DNA of 64,000 nucleotides from Amycolatopsis alba DSM 44262 (GTDB lineage Bacteria; Actinomycetota; Actinomycetes; Mycobacteriales; Pseudonocardiaceae): assembly GCF_000384215.1 (NCBI RefSeq), contig NZ_KB913032.1:6843605-6907604 (forward strand). Direction: 5' to 3'. Position 1 is the first letter of the stretch. Every line of letters begins with the position of its first letter. Of this stretch, positions 17,371-27,067 are shown piece after piece. Made by a program: the position numbers and the translations under genes. The notes under the pieces are model-generated. The model had not been told where the DNA came from, did not search any database, and saw only the letters and a list, made by a program, of their open reading frames with translations.

Positions 17371-17814
17371 ATGACCACCTGGAGGACCCGTTCGGCAGTG
17401 GCCTTGGCGATCCCCTGCGTGTTGCTCGGCATGACATCGACGCTCGCCCACGCCGACGAGTCGACGGTCACCATCACCGTGGGCAAGGCCGCGAACCTGC
17501 TCGATCCGACCCTCGTGCGCGTCCCGGTCGCCCTCACCTGCCCCTCGATGGAGGTCGCCACGAACCAGGGAGGCGCGAGCCTCCGGCAGGCGGTGTCCGG
17601 CCGCATCGCGTTCGGCTCCGGCCGGCCGGAAAAGCCCGTGGTCTGCGATGGCACTCCGCACCCCAACAGCTACCTGATCTGGGTCGACACCACCAGCCCC
17701 GCCCCGTTCCGGGTGGGCAATGCCACCGCGATGATCTCCGCGTATCTCTGCTCACCGACGTTCACCTGTGTGAGCGGCGGTTCGGGCGTCCAGGTCATCC
17801 GCGTCAAGCGCTAG
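17371..17814 (+). CDS. small secreted protein of unknown function
   Basis: A 147-residue protein with a clear signal peptide (SAVALAIPCVLLGMTSTLAHA) and a mature part of about 115 residues holding four cysteines, probably two disulfides, and a beta-rich pattern (STVTITVGKAANLLDPTLVR). GGAGG lies just before the ATG at 17371. It follows the HAF-repeat gene by 30 bp, so the two are probably co-transcribed. No family is recognised. Confidence 0.8.
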   Translation: MTTWRTRSAVALAIPCVLLGMTSTLAHADESTVTITVGKAANLLDPTLVRVPVALTCPSMEVATNQGGASLRQAVSGRIAFGSGRPEKPVVCDGTPHPNSYLIWVDTTSPAPFRVGNATAMISAYLCSPTFTCVSGGSGVQVIRVKR

Positions 17815-17821
17815 GTCTCGG

Positions 17822-17840
17822 CCGCCGAACGGTTCGGCGG
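17822..17840 (+). terminator. short hairpin after the secreted-protein gene
   Basis: CCGCCGAA-CGG-TTCGGCGG forms an 8-bp stem with a 3-base loop just after the stop at 17814 and before the SPFH gene. It may act as a terminator, but it is short. Confidence 0.4.
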
Positions 17841-17871
17841 TCAATCCTCTCACCGTCGAACGGAGAATCTC

Positions 17872-18729
17872 ATGAGTGGCTGGATCATCGCCGCCGGTGC
17901 CGCCGCCGTGTTGCTGGTGGCGAGTTTGTCGATCAGGATCGTGAAGCAGTACGAGAAGGGTGTCCTGTTCAGGTTGGGCCGGGTGGTCGGGGTGCGTGAA
18001 CCCGGACTGCGGCTGATCGTCCCGGTGATCGACGTGCTGCGGCGGGTGTCGCTGCGGATCGTGACGATGCCGATCCAGTCGCAGGGGATCATCACCCGCG
18101 ACAATGTCAGTGTCGACGTGTCCGCGGTCGCCTACTTCCGGGTCGTGGACGCGGTGAAGTCGGTGGTCGCGATCGAAAACGTCTACGCGGCGATCGACCA
18201 GATCGCGCAGACGACGCTGCGCAAGGTGGTCGGGCAGCACACGCTGGACGAGACCCTGTCCGAGACCGATGCCATCAACCGCGACATCCGCCAGATCTTG
18301 GACGTGACCACGCTCGACTGGGGTGTGGAGGTCACTTTGGTGGAGCTGAAGGACATCCAGCTGCCGGAGTCGATGAAGCGGGCGATGGCCAAGCAGGCCG
18401 AGGCCGAGCGGGAGAAGCGAGCCAAGATCATCAACGCCGAAGGTGAGGCCCAGGCCGCCGCCGCGCTGGGCGAGGCGTCGGACACGATGATGGAGCACCC
18501 TCTGGCGCTGCAGTTGCGGAATCTGCAGAGCCTGGTCGAGATCGGGGTCGACAAGAACACCACGGTCGTGTTCCCCGCGCCGTTGATGAGCACCATCGGC
18601 GAGCTGGGTTCGTTCCTGGCCCGCGAAGCCGCGGCGGCGACCGCGCCACACCCCATCCCGGACACGCTTGTCACGGTGCCGGCCCAGGAGACGCCGGCCA
18701 ACGGCGGACCCGTTCCGACGCCCGCCTGA
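17872..18729 (+). CDS. SPFH/band 7 (slipin-like) membrane protein
   Basis: A 285-residue protein with one N-terminal membrane anchor ([17 protein letters not shown]), then the SPFH domain ([39 protein letters not shown]) and a coiled region rich in Ala/Glu/Lys ([20 protein letters not shown]). Slipins form membrane scaffolds and often work with NfeD or with stress responses; no nfeD is next to it. The C-terminal 30 residues are Pro/Ala-rich. Placed in the stress island between secreted proteins and the Rv2004c-like gene. Confidence 0.92.
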   Translation: MSGWIIAAGAAAVLLVASLSIRIVKQYEKGVLFRLGRVVGVREPGLRLIVPVIDVLRRVSLRIVTMPIQSQGIITRDNVSVDVSAVAYFRVVDAVKSVVAIENVYAAIDQIAQTTLRKVVGQHTLDETLSETDAINRDIRQILDVTTLDWGVEVTLVELKDIQLPESMKRAMAKQAEAEREKRAKIINAEGEAQAAAALGEASDTMMEHPLALQLRNLQSLVEIGVDKNTTVVFPAPLMSTIGELGSFLAREAAAATAPHPIPDTLVTVPAQETPANGGPVPTPA

Positions 18730-18876
18730 CAATGTTTCTCCGCGACGGGAACGGCGCACCTCATGGAGCGCACCAGGACCTTGCGCCGTCCTCGCCGCTG
18801 AAGCGAAGGTCCTCCGTCGCCATGACAGGGACCTAACGCACTTCGCCCACGACAGCGACGGGCCGATGCTCGATCC

Positions 18877-20373
18877 ATGAACGATCCGTCACCCGGCTGG
18901 GCTGGTATGCACGAAACCCACATCGGCGTGGTCTTCCTGGTCGGAGAACTCGCTTACAAGCTCAAGAAACCGGTCGATCTCGGCTTCCTCGACTTTTCCG
19001 AACGCAAGACCCGCGAGCAGGTATGCCACCGCGAGGTGGTGCTGAACCGGCGGCTCGCGCCGGACGTCTACCTGGGCGTCGCCGACGTCACCGGGCCGGA
19101 CGGTGACATCTGCGACCACCTCGTCGTCATGCGCCGAATGCCCGAGGACCGCAGACTGTCCACTCTGGTCGACACCGGTGCACCCCTGCGCGCGACGATC
19201 CGGCAACTGGCCAGGCAGCTCGCGTCCTTCCACTCCCGAGCCGAACGCGGGCCCGCGATCGACGCCGACGAGACCCGCGACGCGGTGCGCGGGCGCTGGC
19301 GGGACAGCTTCGAGCAGGTCCGGCCGTTCCACGACACCGTGCTCGACGCGGGCACCGCGATCGAAATCGAGGCGCTGGCCGAAGAATTCCTCGCCGGACG
19401 CGAAACGCTGTTCGACCGCCGGATCACCGAAGGGCGCGTCGTCGACGGCCACGGCGACCTGCTCGCCGACGACATCTTCTGCCTCGACGACGCCCCTCGC
19501 GTGCTCGACTGCCTCGAGTTCGACGACCATCTCCGCCACGTCGACGTACTCGACGACATCGCCTTCCTCGCCATGGACCTCGAACGGCTCGGCGTCCCGG
19601 AACTGGCCGCGCACCTCGTCGCCGACTACCGCGAGTTCACCGGCGACCCCGCGCCCCCGGCACTGCTGCACCACTACCTCGCCTACCGTGCCTTCGTCCG
19701 GGTCAAGGTCGCCTGCCTGCGCTCGGCTCAGGGCGACACCGAGTCCGCCGAACTGGCCCGCGACTACGCCGGCATCGCATTGCGGCACCTGCGGCTCGGC
19801 CAGGTCAGGCTGATCCTCGTCGGCGGCGCGCCCGGTACCGGCAAGTCCACGGTCGCCGGCGGGCTGGCCGACTCGCTCGGCGCGACGCTCCTGCAGTCGG
19901 ACCGGCTCCGCAAAGAACTCTCCGGGCTGGCCCCTGCCCGGCGCCCCGCCGAGAACTACCGGCGGGGCCTTTACGACAGAACCCGCACCGACTCGACCTA
20001 CGCGGAACTCGCGCACCGTGCGGGTGCGCTGCTGGCGCTCGGCGAAACCGTCGTGGTGGACGCGTCGTGGTCCACCGTCCGGCACCGGCTGCTCGCCACC
20101 GCGGCCGCCGAGCCCACCAGCTGCCCGGTACTGGCCATCCGCTGCGAAGTACCGGAAAACTTGGCGACGGAAAGAATCGCGACTCGGACCGACACCCTTT
20201 CCGACGCCACCCCCGAAATCGCGCACCTGATGGCCGCCGACGCCGAGCCGTGGCCCGAGGCCCGCGCACTGAGCACCACCGGCTCCCCACAAGAGTCGAT
20301 CGCGCGGGCGATGGCGCTCCTTTCCCTCGCGCGCGGGCGAGGTGATCAAGCTGAGCACGCCTTCACCGCATGA
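18877..20373 (+). CDS. Rv2004c-like protein: APH-type kinase fold fused to P-loop ATPase
   Basis: A 498-residue two-domain protein. The N-terminal half resembles aminoglycoside-phosphotransferase-type kinases (VDGHGDLLADDIFCLDD, then LDCLEFDDHLRHVDVLDDIA). The C-terminal half has a Walker A loop, GGAPGTGKSTVAG, near residues 316-328 and resembles AAA_33 zeta-toxin/kinase-like domains. The same fusion occurs in Rv2004c, a member of the DosR regulon, of unknown substrate. The leader 18730-18876 holds GGGACC and GGTCC half-sites (for example 18828-18841) but no clean palindrome. The downstream GAPDH gene follows closely. Confidence 0.88.
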   Translation: MNDPSPGWAGMHETHIGVVFLVGELAYKLKKPVDLGFLDFSERKTREQVCHREVVLNRRLAPDVYLGVADVTGPDGDICDHLVVMRRMPEDRRLSTLVDTGAPLRATIRQLARQLASFHSRAERGPAIDADETRDAVRGRWRDSFEQVRPFHDTVLDAGTAIEIEALAEEFLAGRETLFDRRITEGRVVDGHGDLLADDIFCLDDAPRVLDCLEFDDHLRHVDVLDDIAFLAMDLERLGVPELAAHLVADYREFTGDPAPPALLHHYLAYRAFVRVKVACLRSAQGDTESAELARDYAGIALRHLRLGQVRLILVGGAPGTGKSTVAGGLADSLGATLLQSDRLRKELSGLAPARRPAENYRRGLYDRTRTDSTYAELAHRAGALLALGETVVVDASWSTVRHRLLATAAAEPTSCPVLAIRCEVPENLATERIATRTDTLSDATPEIAHLMAADAEPWPEARALSTTGSPQESIARAMALLSLARGRGDQAEHAFTA

Positions 20374-20396
20374 GGCGCCCTTCCGCCCCGGCTGCG

Positions 20397-20410
20397 AGGA
20401 CCAAGGTCCC
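20397..20410. promoter_or_regulatory. DosR-like palindrome upstream of GAPDH
   Basis: AGGACCAAGGTCCC (reverse strand GGGACCTTGGTCCT) fits the island motif with one end change. It lies about 60-75 bp before the proposed GAPDH start, at the same distance as at other genes here, which supports a start near 20471 rather than at 20342. Confidence 0.5.
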
Positions 20411-20470
20411 TGTGGGCGCGTTCGCGCGCCGCACATCATCGAGACGAGCAGCCGGCGACAGGAGAAGCTG

Positions 20471-21490
<1,020 letters not shown>

Positions 21491-21506
21491 GCCCACTCGG
21501 GTGGGC
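21491..21506. terminator. hairpin between convergent gap and adh genes
   Basis: GCCCAC-TCGG-GTGGGC immediately follows the GAPDH stop and lies between convergent genes, consistent with a small bidirectional terminator. Confidence 0.5.
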
Positions 21507-21551
21507 CGCCCGCCGCTGCGGAACGCGTCGTGAGGTGTCGGAGGCACCGGG

Positions 21552-22568
21552 TCAGCAGGGATCCGGTGTCGCTCTCAGCACGGCGGCACCGTTCACCCGG
21601 TCCGCCGCCAGATCCGAGAGCGCCTGATCAGCCCTGGACAAGGGATAGGGCACCGTGCTCACCGCCAGCCGATGAGCCCCTGCGAAGTCCAGGAACTCCC
21701 GGGCGTCAGCGCGGGTGTTCGCGGTGACGCTGCGGACCTGACGCTCCTGGAACAGGTGTCGCTGATAGTTCAAGGACGGGATGTCCGACAAGTGGATCCC
21801 CGCGATTGCCAAGGTACCCCCGCGATCAAGCGCCTCGAGCGCGGGAGGCACCAGCTCCCCTACCGGGGCGAACAGGATCGCCGAATCCAAAGGCTCCGGC
21901 GGCGGATCGGCGGCGTCCCCGGCCGAGGCCACGCCGAGCTCCAACGCCAGCTTCCGGGCTTCCGCACTGCGAGTCATCACGTGCACCGTGGCACCACGGG
22001 CGATCGCTACCTGCGTGGTCAGATGCGCGCTGCCGCCGAAGCCGTAGATTCCGAGGCGTCCGCGTTCGGGCAGGTCCGCCCGCGCCAGCGCGTGATAGCC
22101 GATCAATCCGGCGCACAGCAGCGGTGCCAGTTCGTCATCGGTGTATCCGCTGGGCAACGGCAGGGCGTAAGCGGCCGGCACGACAGCGAACTCGGCGTAC
22201 CCGCCGTCTGCGTCCCAACCGGTGTACCGCGACTCCGGGCACAGGTTCTCCCCGCCACGTAGGCAATACCGACACGTTCCGCATGTCTCGCGGAGCCAAG
22301 CGACCCCGACCCGGTCGCCGTCGGCGAATCCCGTGACGCCCTCGCCGACGATCTCGTGCCCCGGCGTGACCGCCGGCCGGTGGACGGGCAGATCACCCTC
22401 GGCGACGTGCAGATCGGTGCGACACACCCCGCACACCAGCACCCTGACGAGCACTTCGCCGGCGGAAGGCCGCGGGACCGCCACCAGCGACCACTCGAGG
22501 GGCCCGGAGGCCATCGGCCCTGGCCGGGTGACCCGCCAGGCATGCATCTCCGGTGGCAGATTCTTCAC
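21552..22568 (-). CDS. zinc-dependent alcohol dehydrogenase (AdhA-like)
   Basis: A 338-residue medium-chain dehydrogenase. Catalytic zinc ligands are in CGVCRTDLH and GHEIVGEG; the structural zinc site is [15 protein letters not shown]; the nucleotide loop is YGFGGSAHL. It probably interconverts alcohols and aldehydes with NAD(H) in the cytosol. The GTG at 22568 is chosen because AGGAGG lies 6 bp upstream; the Met at 22547 is an alternative. The gene has its own promoter with a DosR-like site and would re-oxidise NADH in the fermentative scheme suggested by the island. Confidence 0.92.
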   Translation of the reverse strand: MKNLPPEMHAWRVTRPGPMASGPLEWSLVAVPRPSAGEVLVRVLVCGVCRTDLHVAEGDLPVHRPAVTPGHEIVGEGVTGFADGDRVGVAWLRETCGTCRYCLRGGENLCPESRYTGWDADGGYAEFAVVPAAYALPLPSGYTDDELAPLLCAGLIGYHALARADLPERGRLGIYGFGGSAHLTTQVAIARGATVHVMTRSAEARKLALELGVASAGDAADPPPEPLDSAILFAPVGELVPPALEALDRGGTLAIAGIHLSDIPSLNYQRHLFQERQVRSVTANTRADAREFLDFAGAHRLAVSTVPYPLSRADQALSDLAADRVNGAAVLRATPDPC

Positions 22569-22631
22569 GATCGACCTCCTCCGGAACAGCATCGCGAACT
22601 CGCGCCGGCGACGCTACGCCGCGTGGTCCCA

Positions 22632-22645
22632 GGGACCTTCGGCCC
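22632..22645. promoter_or_regulatory. DosR-like palindrome upstream of adh
   Basis: GGGACCTTCGGCCC fits GGGNC-N4-GNCCC and lies 63 bp upstream of the GTG at 22568. It is followed by GTCCC, giving a second overlapping half-site, and preceded by GGTCCC-A-GGGACC, a tight palindrome. Confidence 0.55.
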
Positions 22646-22728
22646 GTCCCGCCGTTTCAGCGGGCGTGAGAACGCGTCCGCAGGTTCCAACTCGGGGCGC
22701 TGCCATCCTGACCTGTCCGTTCGATGGG

Positions 22729-23235
22729 TCACGAACACACCCGCGAGATGACGAAGTGACCGCGCGATGCCGTCGCGGCCCAGGTATCACGCCGGTACTG
22801 CAGCAGCCGAGCCTTCACGTGGTCGCGATCGGCTCGCGGCGCCGGTGGAACGGGAGCTGTGGACGCACCGCCGGCAGCTTGAATCGCGGTCACGAACCGG
22901 CCGACGGCGTCCGGCGAGGGCACGAGTTCACCTCCGAAGTAGGCGAGCACCAGCAGGTCCTCTCCGGAATGCGTCTCCATGGAGAAGGCCCAGCCGTGGC
23001 GCTCGTCCCACAGCAGGGCCATGTCCCGCTCCGGATGGCGGGGCAACCGCTGGTCCAGGGCGATGTAGGCGGACGCGGGGTGATCGAGGTCCATGGCACA
23101 GGACTCTTGTCCCACTCCCACCGCGGCGCTCACCGCGGCCAGGTAGCCCGCCAGCCCGCACCTCAGGTCGTGATCGAGTTCGATTCCGGTCAGCAGGGAA
23201 ATCACCCTCCGTGGAGTCTGAACGTCACCGGCCAC
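22729..23235 (-). CDS. DUF6292-family protein
   Basis: About 168 residues. The core (ELDHDLRCGLAGYLAAVSAA, ERDMALLWDERHGWAFSMET, VLAYFGGELVPSPDAVGRF) matches small actinobacterial proteins annotated as DUF6292, of unknown function. The start is uncertain: GTG at 23235 or 23205 lie downstream of the palindrome at 23308-23321, while ATG codons further up would include that palindrome in the coding region. Its 5' end overlaps the 3' end of the CHAD gene, so it is read either with that gene or from a promoter inside it. Confidence 0.72.
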   Translation of the reverse strand: MAGDVQTPRRVISLLTGIELDHDLRCGLAGYLAAVSAAVGVGQESCAMDLDHPASAYIALDQRLPRHPERDMALLWDERHGWAFSMETHSGEDLLVLAYFGGELVPSPDAVGRFVTAIQAAGGASTAPVPPAPRADRDHVKARLLQYRRDTWAATASRGHFVISRVCS

Positions 23236-23815
23236 TTCGGACCGGTTCCCGCCCGACCGTACGAGTGCGCCGCGTCCGCCGGATGGCGTCAAAGTGCCCT
23301 TGGGCGAGGGACTTTCGTCCCTCGCAGCGCCCGGCGCACCAGGTCCATAACGGACGAAGGGCATCGCGGAGTTCACGCCAGGCCTTCGGCAGGGCGGCCA
23401 CGCATCGATCGGCGTTGGCCGTCTCCTGCGCCTGGACCGCCGTCAAGGTACCGTCAGCGACCTCCAAGGCGCTCAAGAGCTCGCGGGCGACGACAGCGTC
23501 TTGGAATTCCCCGAGGAGGTCCTGGAAGGCACGCAGTGCGGGCTTGGCCTCGACCGGCAGCGCTTCGGCACCTGCCTCCAACGCGTACCGCAGCCGCTTG
23601 GCCGCTTTCCGCACACCGTGAACGGCGCGGTCACGGTCCGGACCGGCCGGTAGCGCAGCGATCCCGGACACGCGAGCGTCGACTCTCCCGGCCACCGCAC
23701 GAGCCAGGTGAGGAAGTACTCGCCTGGCAGGTCGCCGGGCCGCTGTGGGCCGCTGCCGCAGAGACACCGTATCGAAGTACACGGTGCCGGGTGCGGTCAC
23801 GACGGTCGCGCTCAT
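23225..23815 (-). CDS. CHAD-domain protein
   Basis: A 196-residue helical protein of the CHAD family. Conserved basic residues appear in VHGVRKAAKRLRYALEAG, followed by acidic and basic helices (FQDLLGEFQDAVVARELL). CHAD domains bind inorganic polyphosphate and often lie beside polyphosphate enzymes. Its ATG at 23815 (with GAAGGAG upstream) overlaps the stop of the PPK2 gene by 4 bp, so the two are coupled and likely act together on polyphosphate. A perfect-looking DosR box lies inside the last third of the gene. Confidence 0.88.
   Translation of the reverse strand: MSATVVTAPGTVYFDTVSLRQRPTAARRPARRVLPHLARAVAGRVDARVSGIAALPAGPDRDRAVHGVRKAAKRLRYALEAGAEALPVEAKPALRAFQDLLGEFQDAVVARELLSALEVADGTLTAVQAQETANADRCVAALPKAWRELRDALRPLWTWCAGRCEGRKSLAQGHFDAIRRTRRTRTVGREPVRSGR
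23308..23321. promoter_or_regulatory. best DosR-like box, inside the CHAD gene
   Basis: GGGACTTTCGTCCC is the closest match in the window to the DosR core (GGGACTWWAGTCCC; mycobacterial variants include GGGACTTTNGTCCC). It lies within the CHAD coding region, 73 bp before the proposed DUF6292 start at 23235, so an internal promoter for DUF6292 is likely. Confidence 0.6.
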
Positions 23816-24702
23816 GATTTTGGCTCCTTCAAGGTCGCCGCGTGGTCCGGGACGTAGTTCTGCAGCAGCCGGTCGGGGCGGCAATAGCCGTTCGATTCCG
23901 GACGTGCGGGGAGCGAAACCGCCTCATGGACGACGTCGTGGTAGGGCACGCTCGAGAGAAGGTGCGCGATCATGTTGAGCCGCCCGCGCCGCTTCTCCTC
24001 GCTTTCGACCACGTGCCAAGGAGAGCCAGCGGTATCGGTATGCACGAACATGTCGTCCTTCGCCCGCGAGTAGTCCTCCCATTGCGTCACGGATCGCAGG
24101 TCCATCGCGGACAGTTTCCAACGACGCATCGGATCGTCGATCCGGTTTCGGAACCGCCGCTCCTGCTCGTCCCGGCTGACCGAGAACCAGTACTTCCGCA
24201 GGAGGATGCCGTCGTCGACCAGCAGCCGCTCGAAGATGGGGCACTGCTGAAGGAAGCGCCTGTGTTCTTCGGGAGTGCAGAACCCCATCACCCGCTCGAC
24301 GCCGGCACGGTTGTACCAGCTGCGGTCGAACAGCACGATCTCACCGGCCGCGGGCAGGTATTCGATGTAGCGCTGGAAATACCACTGCGTCCGTTCACGA
24401 TCGGTAGGCTTCGGCAGAGCCGCGATCCGCACGACGCGCGGGTTCAGATGTTCGGTGACCCGCTTGATCGTGCTCCCCTTCCCCGCCGCGTCCCTTCCCT
24501 CGAACACCACCACCAGCCGGGCGCCCTCGTGCCGCACCCACTCCTGAAGCTTGACCAGCTCGGCCTGCAACCGCAGCAGTTCCCGTTCGTACGTCACGCG
24601 CGGGATCCGCGCCTTGTCCTTGCCGGCCATACCCTCGACGGTACGAATCCAGGAGGCATCGGGATTCGGCCGTACGTCGACGGCGGAGAGGACTTTGGTC
24701 AT
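23812..24702 (-). CDS. ppk2: polyphosphate kinase 2
   Basis: A 296-residue PPK2 that moves phosphate between polyphosphate and nucleotides (NDP to NTP or GDP to GTP). Seen: Walker A GRDAAGKGSTIKRV, the lid region RFRNRIDDPMRRWKLS and Walker B FDRSWYNRAGVERVMGFC, then YWFSVSRDEQERRF. It has a single domain of normal class I length. The ATG at 24702 gives this length and leaves a DosR-like site about 62 bp upstream; a later ATG at 24630 is possible. Coupled to CHAD downstream and divergent from an Acg-type nitroreductase gene. Confidence 0.93.
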   Translation of the reverse strand: MTKVLSAVDVRPNPDASWIRTVEGMAGKDKARIPRVTYERELLRLQAELVKLQEWVRHEGARLVVVFEGRDAAGKGSTIKRVTEHLNPRVVRIAALPKPTDRERTQWYFQRYIEYLPAAGEIVLFDRSWYNRAGVERVMGFCTPEEHRRFLQQCPIFERLLVDDGILLRKYWFSVSRDEQERRFRNRIDDPMRRWKLSAMDLRSVTQWEDYSRAKDDMFVHTDTAGSPWHVVESEEKRRGRLNMIAHLLSSVPYHDVVHEAVSLPARPESNGYCRPDRLLQNYVPDHAATLKEPKS

Positions 24703-24764
24703 AGGCGACGAGAGACATCCGACTCTCTCTCCATCAGCCACTATGGACGGTTCCCACGACGGAA

Positions 24765-24778
24765 GGGTCGAAGGACCC
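24765..24778. promoter_or_regulatory. DosR-like palindrome between ppk2 and nitroreductase genes
   Basis: GGGTCGAAGGACCC lies 62 bp from the leftward ppk2 start and 81 bp from the rightward start at 24860. It nearly repeats the hsp20 site (GGGTCGAAAGACCC) and could serve both directions. Confidence 0.55.
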
Positions 24779-24859
24779 TCGGCTCCGTCTCGTTCGCCTC
24801 TGTGATCGCGATCCGTAGTCGGTGAGCATGAGAACGGTCCGATCCGAGGAGGAAAAGCG

Positions 24860-25864
24860 ATGGACCAGAACCTGCCCGACGCGTACACGGTGAGGGCGGC
24901 CGTCGCACTGGCTGTACGCGCCCCTTCGGTGCACAACAGCCAGCCCTGGGACTGGCGGTTCAGCGGCCGCACGATCGAACTGCGCGCGGACACGGGCCGC
25001 AGGCTGCGGCGGGCCGATCCCGAGGGCCGCGATCTGCTCATCAGCTGCGGGTGCGTACTCCATCACTTCACGATCGCGGCCGCCGCGCTCGGCTGGGCCA
25101 CCCATATCGACCGGATGCCCGCTCCTGACGTGCTGGCCCGGATGGAACTCACCCCTGAGGAACCGCACGAAGAGGACATCGCGCTGGCCACGGCGATACC
25201 CCGACGCCGGTCGGATCGCCGCCTGTATGCCACCAGGCCGTTGACAGCCTGGGAGGAGAACCGCCTCGTACGAAGCGCGACAGACCACGCCGCGATGCTG
25301 CGATTCGTGGACGACGCTCCACGGCGTGCGGCGTTGACGGCCGCCGCGGTGGAAGCTCGGGGCCTGCACCGGGCAGACCCGGACTATGGAATCGAGCTCG
25401 CGTCCTGGAGCGGACGGCGGTACGCCGCAGACGGCGTACCCGCACGAAACGCGGTCCTGACCACCGCGGCACCGCTGGTACGAGACTTCTCCGACGCCCT
25501 GCTCACCGACACCGACGCCCAGGATGGCGCCGCGCTGACCGTACTTTCGACCGCAGATGACACTCCACTCAACAGGCTACGAGCAGGCGAAGCCGCCAGC
25601 GCCGTAGTGCTGACGGCGACCCGGCTGAACCTCGCGTCCTGCCTGGTCACGGAACCACTTGAGCTGACCTGCACCCGCGGCCTGGTCCGCGATTGCGTCG
25701 TCGCCGAGGGAGCCGAACCGCAGCTCGTCGTGCGAATCGGCCACCTACCCGAAGGCACTCCCCCGCTCCCTGCCACCCCACGACGCCCGATCGCGGAAGT
25801 CCTGCGGCCACTGGGCCACTACGGGATCGGCCTGCCGATACCGGTACAGCAGCGCGAAAGCTGA
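24860..25864 (+). CDS. Acg-type FMN-dependent nitroreductase-family protein
   Basis: A 334-residue Acg-family protein with the intact flavin-loop motif RAPSVHNSQPWDWRF near residue 21, LLISCGCVLHHFTIAAAALG and RRRSDRRLYATRPL, and the usual C-terminal RIGHLPEG...PRRPIAEVL. It is the third member in the window (with 5335-6147 and 6144-7106). GAGGAGG precedes the ATG. Divergent from ppk2 across a 157-bp gap with a DosR-like site. Substrate unknown; in M. tuberculosis these are among the most strongly DosR-induced proteins. Confidence 0.92.
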   Translation: MDQNLPDAYTVRAAVALAVRAPSVHNSQPWDWRFSGRTIELRADTGRRLRRADPEGRDLLISCGCVLHHFTIAAAALGWATHIDRMPAPDVLARMELTPEEPHEEDIALATAIPRRRSDRRLYATRPLTAWEENRLVRSATDHAAMLRFVDDAPRRAALTAAAVEARGLHRADPDYGIELASWSGRRYAADGVPARNAVLTTAAPLVRDFSDALLTDTDAQDGAALTVLSTADDTPLNRLRAGEAASAVVLTATRLNLASCLVTEPLELTCTRGLVRDCVVAEGAEPQLVVRIGHLPEGTPPLPATPRRPIAEVLRPLGHYGIGLPIPVQQRES

Positions 25865-25906
25865 CACCCCACACGCGAACGCACCGACAACCCCTGGGAG
25901 CACCTC

Positions 25907-26260
25907 ATGAACGTCGACGAACTGCTGACGAAAGCCAAAGACGGCCTCGAAACCAAGATGGTCTACGGCGAGCCGTACCACGCCGACGGGGTCACGGTGA
26001 TCGTGGCCGCCACGGTCGGCACCGGTGGCGGTGGCGGCGACAGCCGCGACGAGAAGGGCCGCTCAGGCGAAGGTGCCGGGTTCGGCCTGTCGGCCAAGCC
26101 TGTCGGGGCGTACGTCATCAAGGACGGCAAGCTGCGCTGGGAACCTGCCATCGACGTGAACCGCCTCATGACCACGTTCGGCATGATCGCGGTGGCGGCA
26201 CTGTTCGCGGCCACACGTTTCGCGAAACTCAAGCGGGACACCGAGCCGGAGCTTTCCTGA
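25907..26260 (+). CDS. GerW/YtfJ-family protein
   Basis: A 117-residue protein. LETKMVYGEPYHADGVTVIV followed by a glycine-rich run and FGLSAKPVGAYVIKDGKL is the pattern of the GerW (YtfJ) sporulation family, which in actinomycetes occurs outside sporulation loci and is of unknown role. One hydrophobic segment near the C-terminus (MIAVAALFAATRFA) would anchor it. It follows the nitroreductase gene by 42 bp and marks the right edge of the stress island. Confidence 0.85.
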   Translation: MNVDELLTKAKDGLETKMVYGEPYHADGVTVIVAATVGTGGGGGDSRDEKGRSGEGAGFGLSAKPVGAYVIKDGKLRWEPAIDVNRLMTTFGMIAVAALFAATRFAKLKRDTEPELS

Positions 26261-26515
26261 CAGCCGGGTTGAGGCGGCGAACATTCATGCAATCGGCACG
26301 GAATCCCAGGAGGCGCAGGAAGAACGTGAACGCCAAGCTGCGAACCGCGCGTGTCTCTGCGTTTCCTCGCCCCGATCGCCGAGACGGGGATGCAGGTTAT
26401 GAGAGCAGTTGCGAAAGCGGCTCATCACCAACTCCGAGCGGCGAGTTCGTGCTGAGGAGGAGCGTCGACGGCGACATCGGCGCGGATTCCACTGATCCAC
26501 GAACGTTCAGTGATG

Positions 26516-27067
26516 TCAAAGACGTCCTCCGCGGTAGAGAGCACCCCTGAGCACCTCCGGCTGGCTCATCAAGTCCAAGAGGTACAGGTATCCCAGGAAT
26601 CCGATGTCATGGGGCACATCACCATCGTGGTGCGCAAGCAGCGTGTTCGTCAGGCCGACGCGTCGCGAATTGTTCGAGCCGAACCCGTGGGTAGCGTTCC
26701 GCAGCATCTCAAGGTATTCGCTGGGCGCATCCTCCAGGTTCAACTTCCCCGTCGCCGCACCACTGTTCACAACATCGATCTCGTCTCGGCCGAACTGCCG
26801 AGCGAGATAGAAGCCGTCTTGGACCTTACGCAAGGCTGTCACAGCACGTTCCGCTGCGGGGAGCAGCACCTCCGCGGCCTCCGCGGAGGTGCTATGTCCA
26901 GGACTTTCAACGTGTTTATGACTGAAGACAGGATCTGGCAGAACTTTGTTGCAGATCATGAGACCAACAAAGGAAAGAAGATCGGAGCACTCTTCCTGCA
27001 ATTGTTTTTCCCGCTGTTGCAATCGAAACTTGGTCTCTGCTTCCTCATCGGCTATGCGCTGCCGCAT
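26516..27067 (-). CDS. hypothetical protein, lower-GC, possibly acquired
   Basis: A 183-residue protein with no firm family. The last 120 residues look coding: YLEMLRNATHGFGSNNSRRV then LLAHHDGDVPHDIGFLGYLY. The LRNATHGF stretch recalls the helical HEPN-type or Abi-type folds, but the usual R-x4-6-H spacing is not met. The first third is charged and lower in GC than the rest of the window, and a 13-bp inverted repeat (26865-26877/26881-26893) lies inside the coding region near residues 58-67, so the true start may be further in. A gene transferred into this accessory stretch is likely. Confidence 0.5.
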   Translation of the reverse strand: MRQRIADEEAETKFRLQQREKQLQEECSDLLSFVGLMICNKVLPDPVFSHKHVESPGHSTSAEAAEVLLPAAERAVTALRKVQDGFYLARQFGRDEIDVVNSGAATGKLNLEDAPSEYLEMLRNATHGFGSNNSRRVGLTNTLLAHHDGDVPHDIGFLGYLYLLDLMSQPEVLRGALYRGGRL

